This document shows, in pieces, positions 22,811-34,889 of a stretch of 64,000 nucleotides of DNA. The stretch is from positions 65,604,501-65,668,500 of the forward strand of contig CM060910.1 of NCBI GenBank assembly GCA_030737875.1, read 5' to 3'. The notes beneath the pieces were generated by a model. The model was not told where the DNA came from and ran no database searches. It worked only from the letters and a program-made list of their open reading frames with translations. Numbering within the stretch: position 1 is the stretch's first letter; each line of letters starts with the position of its first letter. Both the position numbers and the translations under genes were made by a program. The stretch comes from Allium sativum. Its lineage: Eukaryota > Streptophyta > Magnoliopsida > Asparagales > Amaryllidaceae.

Positions 22811-23820
22811 ATGTCATTCACAATCTGTGGGGGAACTCACCCTGTAAATAAAAGCTTCAAATGTTTGGAGGAATGCACCAATTCTATTAAGCACAATGAA
22901 CATAAAGAGTGTTTTATTGTGAATGAGTGTATCCCAGCAAAATTCCAACGGACAATTGATGATAACATTGTCTTCCACGAAAGGGAGTCCATAGGGGTGG
23001 AAGCTCCAATCATTGACCATTTCATCGTCTCGACCTATATTAGACCTGCTTGTTATCGAGAAGTCCTCTTTGATTCGGTGAGTTCCATCAACATCATTTT
23101 CAAAAAGCGCTATGAATAGATGAAGCTCGAGGCCAAAGACTTAAAGCCATATACAACTAGGATCCATGGTTTCAGCACATAGCTAACGAGCCTGTGGGAA
23201 TTGTCAACCTTCCTGTACAACTTGGCGAAGGAGAATGCTTTAGAGTCAGAATCATTCCTTCTTCATCATCGACATACACTATCCTTACGACGTCTTTTTG
23301 GGGTGTCTCGATCTGTCTGATTTCTAAATTTGCATGGTGCCGTGTATTGAAGTTTCCCACTGATAACAGAATCAAAGTTCGCCCTTCTCCATGGAGACCA
23401 AACCACAGAGGGAACATGCTTTTTGGCAGAATGGAGGGATGTCTTCTGCCATGAAAAGGGAAAGGGTGTAGAAATTTTACTCTACATCAAGAACATTAAC
23501 ACCTGACAACCAACGTCTGAAGCATGGCTCAGACAGTACGATCGTTTCTACCAAGAAATTGACCCAAGAAAGGATGAAGAGCCAGAATACGAAAGAGTAA
23601 TCCCAGCTGAGCAAACAACTGATGCTCTAACCAGCCGCGATGTCCCGTCTCGGGTCTTGAAGTTGGATCACCGCTCAATCTTACTATGAGGAAGGAACTT
23701 GCTTACATCTTACGGGCCAATCTTGATGTCTTCGCTTGATCCAAATAAATCAAATCGTGCTTCCGTATAACCGGGCATGTACTAAACAAAGAGAATTAGG
23801 CAAAACAGTACAAATAACAA
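22811..23820 (+). pseudogene. pol: element H protease and N-terminal RT linker, broken
   Basis: Tat-type protease order is visible: MSFTICGGTHPV, then ESIGVEAPIIDHFIVSTYI, then the active-site region VLFDSVSSINIIF, where the usual D-N/S-G reads D-S-V, so the catalytic Gly is lost. After frameshifts come GFST, the ELPV-like strand and the FPT-type segment near 23350. The RT-proximal linker follows: ERVIPAEQTTDAL near 23590-23640, then KELAYILRANLDVFA near 23690-23740, where the expected Trp codon after FA is now TGA. Sequence after 23820 is no longer recognisable as pol. Confidence 0.6.
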
Positions 23821-25255
23821 GAAGACAATCAAGCATGTTAAATGAATAAAATTTATCTAACATAAGAATGCCAAGTCACATGTGTGAGTTTTATTTCGAA
23901 TAAATAAACGATACAACAATACAATTATCATGTATGCCTAATAATCATAAAAATATAATGCAAACATCATCAATCAACGTGCATAAGCAACACAATAGCA
24001 ATTATATAAAATAACATTGATGCTTATCCTGGCATGTAGGATACTAACCTAACTAAGAAGATACATCAAATATTAAATTCAATACATATATGAGTCGACT
24101 TCTTGGTTGCCAATCTGGAAATCAAGAATATCAATGTAGCATCTCTCGTCAACGAATCAAATATAACCCATACGCTATCATACTATTCCTAATTTGTATG
24201 GCAAGTTATCGATGAAAACCACTAAAAACTATCCCCGCATCCATTTGGAAATATCGAATAGTCCTAGAAAACTATTCGATGCACCCCATTTAGCTATTGC
24301 TAGCTGACATCACATTCATTTTGGAATGAATGTATGACCAACCTCTTCTAATGATGTCCAACACCTCTCTTTCATACAGAACTAACCAGCTTGGTCGAGT
24401 CTGCATTACCTCATGTCGAGTTATGAAATCCTAACTAGTAATAAGCACCAGCGACGTTCATTAAAGACTTATCGTTCCCAAACTAGTATATCTTCAACTC
24501 GACATACACAATGACTGCATTTCCTATATGTAACTATAGGAAACTTCAAACTCATATGAGGCCAAGAACTCTAAGCATTGCTGCTTGCAAAGGTTGACCC
24601 ATTGAGGTACCTCTCAGAAAAGAGAAATATCGATTATGTTACATCTCCAACGACTCAAAGCCCCTTGCTAATAAATAGTGCTTTCAGATCAATAAAACGA
24701 ACTATCGCCATCGACTCCAAATCGAGAGTCGAGTATTCCTTGCGCGGTTTTGGTTATCGACTAGAACACGACAACCTTCTACGCACTTAACCACCCACAT
24801 AACCAAATGAGAATTATCGGCTTCCCGTTCCTACTCGAAACGAGAAATCAATACATCGTGGGTCAACTCTAAATTCCAAACCACTCAAACTCTTATAGGA
24901 CTCATAGCACATCCTATTCGAAAAGGTGTGAACCACGTACTTCACTTTTCTTAATGAAAAATGAAACTTCAACAAACCAATCGCAAAATATGTCGACTAG
25001 CCTAACCAATTAATTTAGATCAAAAAGTGTGTGAGACGCTGTAATTGACATACTCTAACCAATTAACCATTTATACAGTTGTTTCATTTGTTTTTCGGGG
25101 TTGATATCGACTTCGCAACTTCACTCGTCTTGACCTCTGTCGTTGGAGAAGGAACGAGATTAGGTGTCAGATCGTCTCTTATTTCGAGCTCTTCTTCACT
25201 AGCCACATTTTCGCATTCAATCTGCTCCTAAGTTCCGCTAAGTTCTCCTTAACTA
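23821..25255 (+). other. degraded sequence, possible RNase H remnant at 24578-24700
   Basis: Mostly no recognisable gene. One plus-strand segment beginning about 24578 reads L-L-A-K-V-D-P-L-R-Y-L-S-E-K, then I-D-Y-V-T, which resembles the end of Tat RNase H (KxDPLRYL ... EFDIEYVT) with an internal deletion. If right, RT and most of RNase H between 23820 and 24578 have been lost or replaced. Confidence 0.25.
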
Positions 25256-26361
25256 CTAGCACGTTCGGATGTACGACATGGGCATGTCGTCTACTTCCTT
25301 TCCTCCAATTCCATTTCCAGCAATTTCTTTTATGATCATCTCCTCAACTTCACCATGATTGATTGAATGGTCTTCGTGTGATAAATCAAAAGTAAGAAGG
25401 AGATAGGTAGAGGTCCATGTATTTGCATTGCATTGTTGTACTCCTAGTTTCCTCGGGACTAAAATCCTATTAAATATTCTTAACCAGATGGTCCTGGAGA
25501 TTTTCCCGCACGATTCAAAGTTCATGTTAGTCCAGAGCTGGCAACTCGATTAACTTGTAGTAGTACAAGTGATTGTCAGCACACTTACGTCCTTGTATCC
25601 AATGCCTTGCAATTTGTGGCGAACAGCGCACGTAAAACCAATTGTGCTTCCAAATACATAAATGACGAGACCCCCCTTTGATGCTTGAAAGTTATAAATA
25701 TTGAATATCTTCTTTGATCATGTCTCGACCTAAATTCTCCACATATAGAATGTATGTCCCGAGAATGAAGGTGTAGCTATTCGGATGGAGCTGTGTTGGC
25801 GCTAATTATATAAAGAAGTGCATATACCGAATGAATGGGAAGAACATGGACATGTACCCGACGGAGCAAATGTATCTCTTACAAGCAGTGTACCTCTCCG
25901 AATGTGCATGCGTTATATTATTTTGTCTTGATGCTCTGACATCTTTAGGAGGCATGTCGTACTTTACACATGTCTGTACCAACATAGATCCATCGATCCT
26001 AAACACCACTGAACTGTAGGTTTCTCCAAAGTTATTGATCTTTTCAAAGTATCTGGAGCCGACGAGAAGTCTTCCTGATCAATCTCTATTTCTCTAGCCC
26101 TTTGTCGGCCTTCCTCTGCTCATTGCAGACCCTCTTCCGCATATGGCTCACCATCAGGTTGATCTACCAATGGCTTCCATTTGAGTTGCTACTGGTTTGA
26201 CCCCTCAGGCTGATTCGCTCGTTGAGACAACTGGACTCCTTAGAGGTCCAATGATAATTAGACGAAGGGCTATATACACTCGTAGAATGGCTGGATTCTG
26301 GAGCTTCTTCAGAATTCTCAGCTTGCAAGCCTTTGAGTTGCTTAGAACTTCTTATTGCCAT
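25256..26361 (-). pseudogene. degraded minus-strand gene, possibly of the plant transposon protein family
   Basis: Two minus-strand segments look coding but are out of frame with each other. The upstream one (26361 downwards) starts M-A-I-R-S-S-K-Q-L-K-G and continues into an acidic stretch with EEGRQRAREIEIDQEDF. The next (about 26040-25806) reads FGETYSSVVFRIDGSMLV, then ERYTACKRYI, then MSMFFPFIRY. Further on are YILYVENLGRDMIKEDI and KHNWFYVR. The spacing resembles the N-terminal and middle parts of the 'putative plant transposon protein' family (I recall Pfam PF20167), also represented in element C. It lies where Tat elements can carry antisense ORFs. The assignment is tentative. Confidence 0.35.
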
Positions 26362-26409
26362 AATTTACTATACTTATAAATAATTACAGTTAGCGTGATT
26401 AACCGTATG

Positions 26410-27489
26410 TCCGTTTTAGTGCAAACCATGTGGAACATGAGGTGTCATATGTACTCATGCAATTTAGTTAAACACTTCGGAACATGGTGATGAAATTCGG
26501 CTCATAATTCGAGAGATCGCCGTTGTTGGCCATCTCCTTAACATTCAGATCAGATAGTGGGGTTCCACTGAAGCTTGGGATCAGAAAGTGGAGTTCAGGA
26601 TCAGTGATTCAATCATGTATCCTTAGTCCACTTTTATACGCAGTTCTATATGCATGTTTGAATTATTGGTTCAGTTTGATATTCAAAATTGTCTTTGTAT
26701 GTGAAACAATCTAGTTGTCGATGTGACGTCGACAAAATTGCAAAGTCAGAACTTGTAAGCGAATTCTAACTCAAACGTATTCGCGTTAACGTAAACTTGA
26801 ATGCCAAGTCGATTAGGTCGATCACTTCACCATATTGGTCGATCTCTTGCTCCACCAGAATCCCCTATCCAATCCTGTATTTTAAGACAGATCCGATCCG
26901 ATCCCTTCTCCACACTAAGATCCTCGATCTGATCCAAGCTCCACGCTCCAAGTCGGATCTGGTCCCCTGATCACATTTATAATCAGACTTCTCCCTTTTT
27001 TCTCCAATTTTTTCTCTCTTCTTCCTTCTTCCTTTTTCTCCTTTTCACCTATAACTGAACCAACCCCTTGCTTCTCCCTTCTGCCTTCCTTCCTCTGTGT
27101 TGATATATCCTTCTTCATTGCCTATTAGCTCCACCCATGATCACTAGTCACCTCTAACCCCTCCACGATAGTCCAACTCGAGATGGTTAGGGATGCGAGA
27201 AACTCACCTATAAGTGATAGCAATGATCGGAGCTAAGTGGCGAGACACTAGAGCTCGCCTACAATGCGTGAAGGTGAGGTCGTGGTGGTAGGTAACAGTT
27301 TGAATGGGAGAGACAAGTTCGCAAGTTCTCAAAGGTAGGATTCGTTTGAGAAATAAAGTGAAGAAAGAGGAGTGAAAGGCAAACTATTTATATGGGTGAT
27401 GGGAACTGATCCCTTGCTTTTTGGTTTTCTCGTTAAGATCACTAAGTATGGGATCGATATCGATCTCTCTAAAGGGATCCATACCAATC

Positions 27490-27534
<45 letters not shown>

Positions 27535-28198
27535 CGAAAAAGAAGAAAGAGAGGTCAACATGTTCACTTGAATTCCCATATTTATGCTCGATGTGTTATT
27601 GCGCAATTATATGATCACAAAAACAATCACAAATCGAACATGCATTTACCAATATTAAACTTATAAACATGAAAATTTCATCCATATCCTAGGTGTATGT
27701 TTGATACTCGAACACAATCAAATTATGAACACTAACATATATTTAACCATATGCATGTTTTTACATTCTCATCACCATTTACAGTAAATTTCCAAGCGTA
27801 TTGCACAAAATCACGTACGAGCATGTGAGTGCATACACGATTCCTAACCAGCAACTACTTGCTTTCACTCAGGTGTAAGTAGAATCCTAATAGCTAATTT
27901 CTTGATTGGATAGAGATTGGCTATTCATTTGAAAATTCTGATGAAATTCAGTCTAGATAGCTGATTTATAACAAAGAAGATAAAGCACTGACAAAGCTGG
28001 GATCATATACTTATATGATTAGAGTTCGACCAAGCGCCACAACTATTCAGAAACGGCATACTCCTTGGTATATACTGTTCAAAAGAAGGATGATGAGTTG
28101 ACAATCATTCGCTAAGAGCAACATGGAATACATTCCTACCGATAAGACTTGTTTCAATTTAAAGCACATCATGTTCACGCAAGGCACATTTTAGGTTT
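26410..28198. other. non-coding sequence with GATC-rich patch and microsatellite
   Basis: No gene is visible. 26880-26970 is rich in GATCCGATC-type words followed by a pyrimidine-rich stretch (26990-27110). A long TA microsatellite lies at 27493-27531. Confidence 0.5.
27493..27531. repeat. (TA)n microsatellite
   Basis: About 19 uninterrupted TA units. Confidence 0.95.
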
Positions 28199-28266
28199 TA
28201 AATGGTACCAGACCTTTTGGCTTGGCTATCAGAAGCCATTCGGATTGGTTGATCGTCGCTTTCCTA

Positions 28267-29168
28267 TGAAATAGAAAAGCGCGAATTTTAAAATAAATAC
28301 TGCAAGCGCACAGGTGTGTAGCATATAGGTCGAACATAGGGAAGTAAATTAAATCAAATTATTCAAATAATTTCTTGGACGAGTTAGACGAAGCTTGGGG
28401 AATGATTTTGAAAAAACAATAAAACTATTATTGAATTGAGTACAGATCTGAATCTAATCAAATCTATATTCAATCCAATATGACCTAAGAACGCAATAAA
28501 AATGAACAGAAATTGAAATTGCAGAAATTAAAAATAACAACCAGTAATTAAAATTTGGATTACCGCTGAATCTAATCAGACGGTCAATCACTAATGAAAA
28601 GGTGTGCAAAATACAACTAGTACTCTACCAAACCTAATTGTGTAGATGGCACTAGTTAATATGAAAATTAAAATACAGAAAAATAAAAGAGAACTAGAAA
28701 CCTTATTAATGGAGAAGAAGAGAAAATAGGATTGTGGCTACAATGATATTCCAAGGGTATTTATAGGAGATAACCGAACCCTAACCCTAATTACAAATGG
28801 GCCTAGCCATTACATCACTAATTAGTTTACAATGAGAATCTCAAATGGGCCTTAGTTAAATCTATTAAATTTTTGGCCTTTCTTCTTTTCCTCTTGGTTC
28901 TTTGACAAGCCTCCCTTGATTTGAGATGTGCATGGCCTTTTCATCAATCATTTTCTTGTCCAACAGCAACTAGATGTGGGATCTTCATCTACAATTCTTC
29001 AAAATGTAAATATATTGCAATCTGATCTCCATTTCTCTACTTTTCTGGTTGCATGCGGGCTGGGTTGGAATATCTGTAAAAGTAACAAAACAATACCCAA
29101 GTAATATTTATTTATATACAAAAGATAAGATATAAGAGCATAAAATAAACATATTTCTATGTTAATCA
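28267..29168 (-). repeat. 3' LTR of element B
   Basis: Read on the minus strand it starts TGATTAAC after the polypurine tract and ends near TATTTCA. Near its end is the phrase CTGTGCGCTTGCAGTATTTATT, usual for the end of Athila-like LTRs. About 0.9 kb. The other LTR is absent, so the boundaries rest on the TG...CA rule and polypurine tract only. Confidence 0.55.
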
Positions 29169-29184
29169 GATACCCCCACGCTTA
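29169..29184 (-). other. polypurine tract of element B
   Basis: On the minus strand AAGCGTGGGGGTATC immediately precedes the LTR start. It comes after CGAGGACGAGTAAAAGATAAG, a phrase common in front of Athila 3' LTRs. Confidence 0.6.
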
Positions 29185-30527
29185 TCTTTTACTCGTCCTC
29201 GAGTAAAACAAAAATTAAAATCTAACTAGATAGGTCACACTTTCATAGGAAACACGATTGCATTGAGCGTATGCAACAAGCCGTTAAACCTCTAGGTGTC
29301 CCTAGTAGGACGAGTGGTGTCTCGTGAGGGTTTTCAGCGGTTACTACCCACAAAATCCAATGCAGTATGTGTGGATCTAATGTAACTACATGAATGCAAT
29401 GGTACAATAAATTAAGTTAACAACTTCTAGTCAGTTGATTTTATTTTGGATACCTCAACTTGTCACAAATTTTCAATATAAATCAAGTTTCCAAATGTTA
29501 AATTCTAGTTTGGCCAGTTAGTTCGGTCGATAACATAGTGCAGCCATGAAATAGATTCTTAGTTTGCTTGGCACAGTTTGCAAAGTGGTATTATTATTTT
29601 CTCATGTATGGCTAGTCAAATCAATAAGGTCAAGAAGTGTATGGGCATCATCGCTTATTCTTTATTCTATAAAATTTTAAAATTTATGATTAAGTACATA
29701 CACCTAACTTAGAAGACCAAGGTTTACCACCCATTCACTACCTCGCGGACTAACGGAGAGTGGGTAAAGAGCTTGGCGGATTGTGCAGGCCGACTTTGAC
29801 TTTGTCAACAACGTGTCGGTAATCCTTAGGTGTCCAATCTCATAAAATGAGACCAAGATATTCCAACGCTGACTTTGTCAACAACAAGTCAGATAGAGCT
29901 TGGCGGGTTTGCACACCAATGCTAGATATACAAGCAATGTCGGATACACTTGGATTACTATTATTATTATTGAATTTATAAGCACAAAAGAGAGTTACGC
30001 GAATTCAACTTAACACAACTTAGTTTTAAAGATTTTGAAAAGCCAATATAAGTATTTTAAGTCCTCCACTTATTTAAACAAAGACTACAATGTAGAATAG
30101 ATTTCATGGCCATCACCTAAGAATCTCCCTATGTACCGGTTACACTATTATCCCTCAAAATTGAACTTTTCATTATATTTCTTATTCGATCTAAGTTGAG
30201 AGAAAAAAATATTATCAACTGACTAAAAGTTGTAAACTTATTTCATAGTATCACTCTAAAATGAGTCGTGTCTGTGTGATTGTGTGTGTGTTTTTTTTTC
30301 AAAAAAAAAAAGAGAACTAAAGAAGATGTGATGCAGATTTGACTCCCCTACACTAAATTGAGACGGTGTCCCAACTTTTTAAGGTATGCAGACCAAAATG
30401 GAAGGAAAAAAATGAAAAATAAAAGATAAAGAGCGTGTACCACCTGATTTCATGGTGGATGATCAGGCTCATGAAGATCGATAAGTTCATCATCTTCGTA
30501 TTGCTCGAATTCCAAAAATGGTTTCGG
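29185..30527 (-). other. non-coding region between integrase and 3' LTR of element B
   Basis: No ORF of note. Short repeats occur: AGAGCTTGGCGG at about 29770 and 29890, and GACTTTGTCAACAAC at about 29800 and 29873. A T-run followed by an A-run (30291-30311) can fold on itself. Athila elements often carry an env-like gene here and I see none. Confidence 0.5.
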
Positions 30528-31570
30528 TCATTGATCGTTTACTTTGAAGACTTTTCCATCCTTAATATTTTCAATTTCAACTGCTCCATACGGATATACT
30601 GTTTTCACAACATAAGGTCCAGTCCATCGAGATCTGAGTTTTCCTGGAAACAAGTGAAGTCTAGAGTCGTATAAAAGAACTTTTTGTCCTACATTGAATT
30701 CCTTACGAAGTATGTTCTTGTCGTGTTGGGCTTTGGTTCTTTCTTTAAAGATTTTCGCATTTTCATATGCTTCATTTCTTAATTCCTCTAGTTCTGAGAT
30801 CTGTAACTTCCTATTTGAGCCGGCCTTCTCTAAGTCAAAATTCAAAAGTTTAATTGCCCAAAGAGCACGATGTTCTAATTCAAGTGGTAAGTGACAGGCC
30901 TTCCCAATGACTAACCGATATGGTGACATCCCTAGATTGGTTTTGTAAGCAGTGCGAAATGCCCAAAGTGCATCGATCAGTTTTACGGACCAATCTTTTC
31001 TATTGGAATTCACGGTTTTCTCAAGAATTTGTTTTATTTGTCTATTGGAGACTTCTACTTGCCCACTAGTTTGTGGATGGTAACGGATCGACAGCTTGTG
31101 TGTGATTGAGTATTTCTTGAGCAAGGACTCAAAAGCACGATTACAGAAGTGAGTGCCATTATCGCTAATGATAGCTCGAGGTGTGCCAAAGCGTGAAAAG
31201 ATGTTTTCTTTGAGGAATTTGATAACAACCTTGTTGTCGTTGGTTTTGGTCGAGATGGCTCCAACCCATTTTGAGACATAGTCTACCTCAAGCAAGATGT
31301 AAAGATTCCCAAATGAGTTAGGGAATGGTCCCATGAAATTGATGCCCCAAACATCACTAACTCAATCACTAAAATGGGGTTGAGAGGCATCATGTTTCGC
31401 TTAGTGATTCGACCCGTTCTTTGACATCGATCACATTTAGAGCAAAATTCGAAAGCATCACGGAAGAGTGTGGGCCAATAAAAACCACTTTGCAATACTT
31501 TTGCAGTAGTTTTTCTTTCTCCAAAATGACCGCCACAAGCATGATCATGTGAGAAAGAGAGAATACTTTG
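30528..31570 (-). pseudogene. pol: element B integrase, broken
   Basis: The zinc-binding part (31570-31390) reads HACGGHFG...KVLQSGFYWPTLF...CSKCDRCQRTG, with the HHCC residues largely present. After a frameshift the catalytic core follows (31334-30528): the Asp in LEVDYVSKW, the Asp in [12 protein letters not shown], and the Glu in [15 protein letters not shown], so the D-D-E triad is complete. The C-terminal region ends [24 protein letters not shown]. Upstream of the finger, a short imperfect duplication (about 31540-31612) repeats ILSF-HDHAC and replaces part of the normal linker. The core ORF of 268 codons is intact. Confidence 0.9.
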
Positions 31571-31598
31571 GTGTTCATGATCGGGTACACAAGCATGG

Positions 31599-32168
31599 TC
31601 ATGTAAGAAAGAGAGAATATGGGTCGTCCCAATAGAAGTTTCGAACTTTAGAGAGAAATTTTTGTTTATCTTGTTTTGACCATTCAGCGGGTGTTTGCTG
31701 TGTGACAAGATAATTCACAATGTCAGCGTACCAAGGGGTGTTAGAGATGGAAAGAATTTGTTCGTCCGGAAAATAGTCATCGATTTGGGTGTCGTCAACA
31801 TTTTCGTGCACAATTCGAGAGAGATGATCAGCTACGACATTTTCAGTACCCTTTTTATCTCTTATTTCTATGTCAAATTCTTGAAGAAGAAGGATCCAAC
31901 GAATCATGCGGGCCTTGGCATCCTTTTTAGAAAGCAAATATCGTAAGGAAGCATGGTCACTGTAAACTATGACTTTGGATCCTATGAGATATGGTCTGAA
32001 TTTCTCAAGAGCGAAGACAACTGCTAAAAATTCTTTTTCAGTAGTTGAGTAATTCAATTGGGCCTCATTTAAGATTTTTCTAGCATAGTAAATGACTCGA
32101 GGGAGTTTATCGATTCGTTGGCCCAAGATGGCCAATCGCAAAATTAGAAGCGTCACACATAAGTTCAA
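31599..32168 (-). pseudogene. pol: element B RNase H
   Basis: Visible are [88 protein letters not shown]. The first catalytic Asp (CDAS) is read in the preceding frame, so a frameshift near 32120 separates it from the rest. The segment after DDPY shifts frame again at the linker duplication. Confidence 0.9.
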
Positions 32169-32985
32169 ATGGCTGAGTCCAAACAGGGGGTTGAATGATG
32201 GGAGTTGTGGTCAAGATTGACTTAGGAGTTTCAAAAGATGTTTTGCAATCATTGGAAAATTCAAACTTAACGTCTTTGGCAAGTAAATTCGAGAGAGGTT
32301 TTGAAATTTTCGAGAAATCTTTAATGAATCTTCTATAGAATCCCGCATGGCCAAGAAATGAACGAACATCCTTAACAGACTTAGGAGGAGGTAGATTAGC
32401 AATCAAATCAATTTTGTATTTATCGACTTCAAGGCCATCTTTTGAAACGACATGCCCTAGAACTATCCCCCTTTTTACCATGAAATGACATTTTCCCCAA
32501 TTTAGCACGAGTGACTTCTCCTTACAACGTTTTAGGACGAGTTCTAAATGAGTGAGACAATGGGAAAAAGATGATCCGTAGATTGAAAAATCATCCATAA
32601 ATATTTCCAAGAATTCTTCCACCATATCAGAGAAAATACTCATTATACACCTTTGGAAAGTCGCGGGGGCATTACAAAGACCAAAAGGCATGTGACGATA
32701 AGCAACGGTTCCAAAGGGACAAGTAAAGGTGGTCTTATGTTGATCCTCTAAAGCAACAGGGATTTGGTTATAGCCAGAGTATCCATCAAGAAAACAATAG
32801 TACTCATGACCCGCTAAGCATTCGAGCATTTGATCAATAAAAGGCAAGGGAAAATGGTCTTTTCGTGTGGCTGAGTTGAGCTTTCGATAGTCGATACACA
32901 CACGCCATTTTGTTTTGATTTTTGTTGGGACGAGCTCATTACTTTCATTTTTGATCACTGTGACTCCCGACTTCTTTGGTACAAC
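32107..32985 (-). pseudogene. pol: element B reverse transcriptase
   Basis: Motifs in order are WRVCIDYRKLNSATRKDHFPLPFIDQMLE, YYCFLDGYSGYNQIPV, FGTVAYRHMPFGLCNAPATFQRCM-like, the catalytic FMDDFSIYG with both Asp kept, LVLNWGKCHFMV, and FLGHAGFYRRFIKDFSKI. It is separated from the protease frame only by one TAA at about 32986-32988, where Gln is expected in WVSPV-Q-VVPKKSG. RT is thus nearly intact. It ends at the RNase H boundary with a frameshift after CDASNFAIG. Confidence 0.93.
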
Positions 32986-34071
32986 TTATACCGGACTCAC
33001 CCAGGTACTATCAGAGATGGGATAGATGATGTTATTGTCTAGACATTTGATTATTTCCTCCTTGACCACTTCTCTCATGTTTGGGTTTAATCGCCTTTGA
33101 GCCTCACTGGTGGGTTTAGCCTCATCAACTAAATGTATGCGATGTTCCACAATTGATGGGCTAATTCCTTTTATATCACTCAGTTCCCACCCCAAAGCAT
33201 CTTTATTTTCCCGCAAAATTTCTAAGAGTTTTTCTTCTTGGTCCTCGGTAAGATCAGAGGCCAAGATTATGGGGAGAGTTTCTGAGGAGTCTAAGTATGC
33301 GTACTTAAGGTCTTGTGGAAAGGGTTTGAGGTCTAACTTAGGATGTTCTTGAGTGTTAACATTGGTCAACACTCCTTGGTTAGATTCAGAAGACGAAGGA
33401 TTTAAGTCAAGAAATTCATTCAGTTCAGAAATGTATTCAAGTTCATCGAAATTGGAGTCGAAATTGTCAAGACACATTTTCAAGGCTTCAAAAGTGTCAT
33501 TAGAGGTTTCGTCAACTATGGTTTGAATCATGTCAATTTCATCGGTCTCAAAATCCCTAGGTTGTTTGTTGAGATTATAGATGTTTAGCTCAGTGGTTAG
33601 GTGCCCGAAGGAAAGTCGAAGTTGACCGTTCCTACAATTAATGACAGCATTTGAGGTTGCTAAGAAGGGCAGTCCTAAAATCAATGGTACTTGAACTTTG
33701 GGATTTGAGATAGGCTCTTTTTCTAAAACTATGAAATCGACAGGGAAGTAAAACTGTTCGATCTGTATCAAGACGTCTTTGATTATTCCCAATGGCTTTT
33801 TGACAGATCGATCAGCTAGCTGAAGTGTGATGTTTGTTGGTTTAATCTCCCCTAATCCAAGTTGACGATAAACAGTATAAGGAAGAAGATTGACACTGGC
33901 ACCAAGATCGAGTAGGGCATGAGAGATGTGAGTGCTTCCTATTTTGGAATCAATCGTAGGGCAGCCAGGGTCTTTGTACTTGACTGGGGTAAGATTCGAA
34001 AGAACTGAGCTTGTATTCGCAGTTAGAAAGGCGGTTTTTGGGACATTAGTCGCACGTTTTTGTGTGTACAA
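32986..34071 (-). pseudogene. pol: element B protease and linker
   Basis: The protease active site reads HALLDLGASVNLLPYTVY, the D-L-G-A-S form usual in Athila, followed by the flap and the VPLILGLPFLATSNAVI motif. A long acidic linker (about 33250-33600) leads into EILRENKDALGWELSDIKGISPSIVEHRI, the usual entry to RT. The frame is open for 361 codons to the TAA near 32986. The N-terminal side is cut by the junction at about 34080, so gag is absent. Confidence 0.9.
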
Positions 34072-34078
34072 TTCCTTT

Positions 34079-34889
34079 GTGCGTCCATGAGCCGGGCAGA
34101 GGGGGATAAGACGACCGTGACACCAGTAGATATGGGGTTGTTCATATCAATGAGGGTTTGCCACTATAGGATGTGATACATCCTACTGTGGGGCCGGCAC
34201 AGAGTATCTACGGAGTAGGGAGCCGATCGATTAAGGTAGTGGTTAGGTACATTTGGACGTATGCCCTAAGTCTACCACCTTATAGTAGAAGGGATCATCT
34301 CATTCTGGTTGTACTAGTAATAGTGCAGAGTAATCATTAGAGAAGCATATACACCTTATCCTGTCTACCTTATCACACCTGCCATTTATGTAGTGATCTC
34401 TCTTATCCACTTCATATGCCTATCATGTTACTTTCATTTATTTACTTGCTAAAAGTCACTAGACTCGCCAGACGTTATGTCTGACCCTCTTGTTTCCTCT
34501 TCTTTCTTCCGCTTCCCACCAGGTTCTGAGGGAGGAAACACTCATGCTTAGTCAGGACTCAGACATCATCTTGCTAGAGCTGCTTTCGAAGTATGGCTCA
34601 TGTTTTTATCTTTACTATGGCTTTGTCTCTTTTATTTGGGGAATTATGTTTTCTGTTAAGTATTTATGTACTATGATGTTAAAAGAGAGAAGTTATGTTG
34701 TAATGGTTTTTGAGACTCGTGTTATTTTGAAACACGCTATATGATTTGTGTTTGAAATAAAAAACTAAATTTCCGCTGTTATCTTATTTATGTCTGTCTT
34801 CTAAAATTATGTGTTTGTTTATCTATAACGCTTCATGAAACTTAATGCATTCGCTTTGTGAGTGATAGTAACGGATGTGGGGTGTCACA
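34079..34889 (+). repeat. LTR fragment G (3' part of a D-like LTR)
   Basis: It begins TGTGCGT-CATG-GCCGGGCAGAGGGGG, matching 47385-47410 of the D 5' LTR, and follows that LTR with divergence to a GTGTCACA end at 34889. It shares the GAGCCGATCGATTA, CTCGCCAGACGTTATGTCTGACC and GAGGAAACAC segments. Orientation is plus, opposite to element B. Only the last 0.8 kb of the LTR is present. Confidence 0.8.

Larger units (their letters stand above)
18855..28257 (+). mobile_element. element H: decayed Tat-like Ty3/Gypsy element
   Basis: A plus-strand gag and protease of Tat type are recognisable at 20529-23820, preceded by LTR-like sequence. The block TATTACC(T/A)GACCTTTTGGCT at about 18863 recurs at about 28200 (GGTACCAGACCTTTTGGCT, then GCTATCAGAAGC), which I read as the starts of the 5' and 3' LTRs. 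The 3' LTR is cut after about 55 bp, next to element B. Most of RT, RNase H and all of integrase are deleted or unrecognisable. The boundaries are inference. The gag and protease assignment is firmer. Confidence 0.5.
28267..34080 (-). mobile_element. element B: 5'-truncated Athila-type Ty3/Gypsy retrotransposon
   Basis: On the minus strand the order is protease, RT, RNase H, integrase, about 1.35 kb non-coding, polypurine tract, 3' LTR. Gag, primer binding site and 5' LTR are missing. The protease begins a few dozen bases inside a sharp junction with an LTR fragment of another family (G) at 34079-34084. The RT wording (FIDQMLECLAGHEYYCFLDGYSGYNQI) and the D-L-G-A-S protease site are typical of Athila. 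The env-like gene of some Athila elements is not visible. One nonsense codon and several frameshifts inactivate it. Confidence 0.88.

Noticed and set aside
34490..34744. 84-codon hydrophobic ORF at the end of LTR fragment G
   Set aside because: The equivalent positions in the A and D LTRs do not keep the frame. Probably chance in U5 sequence.
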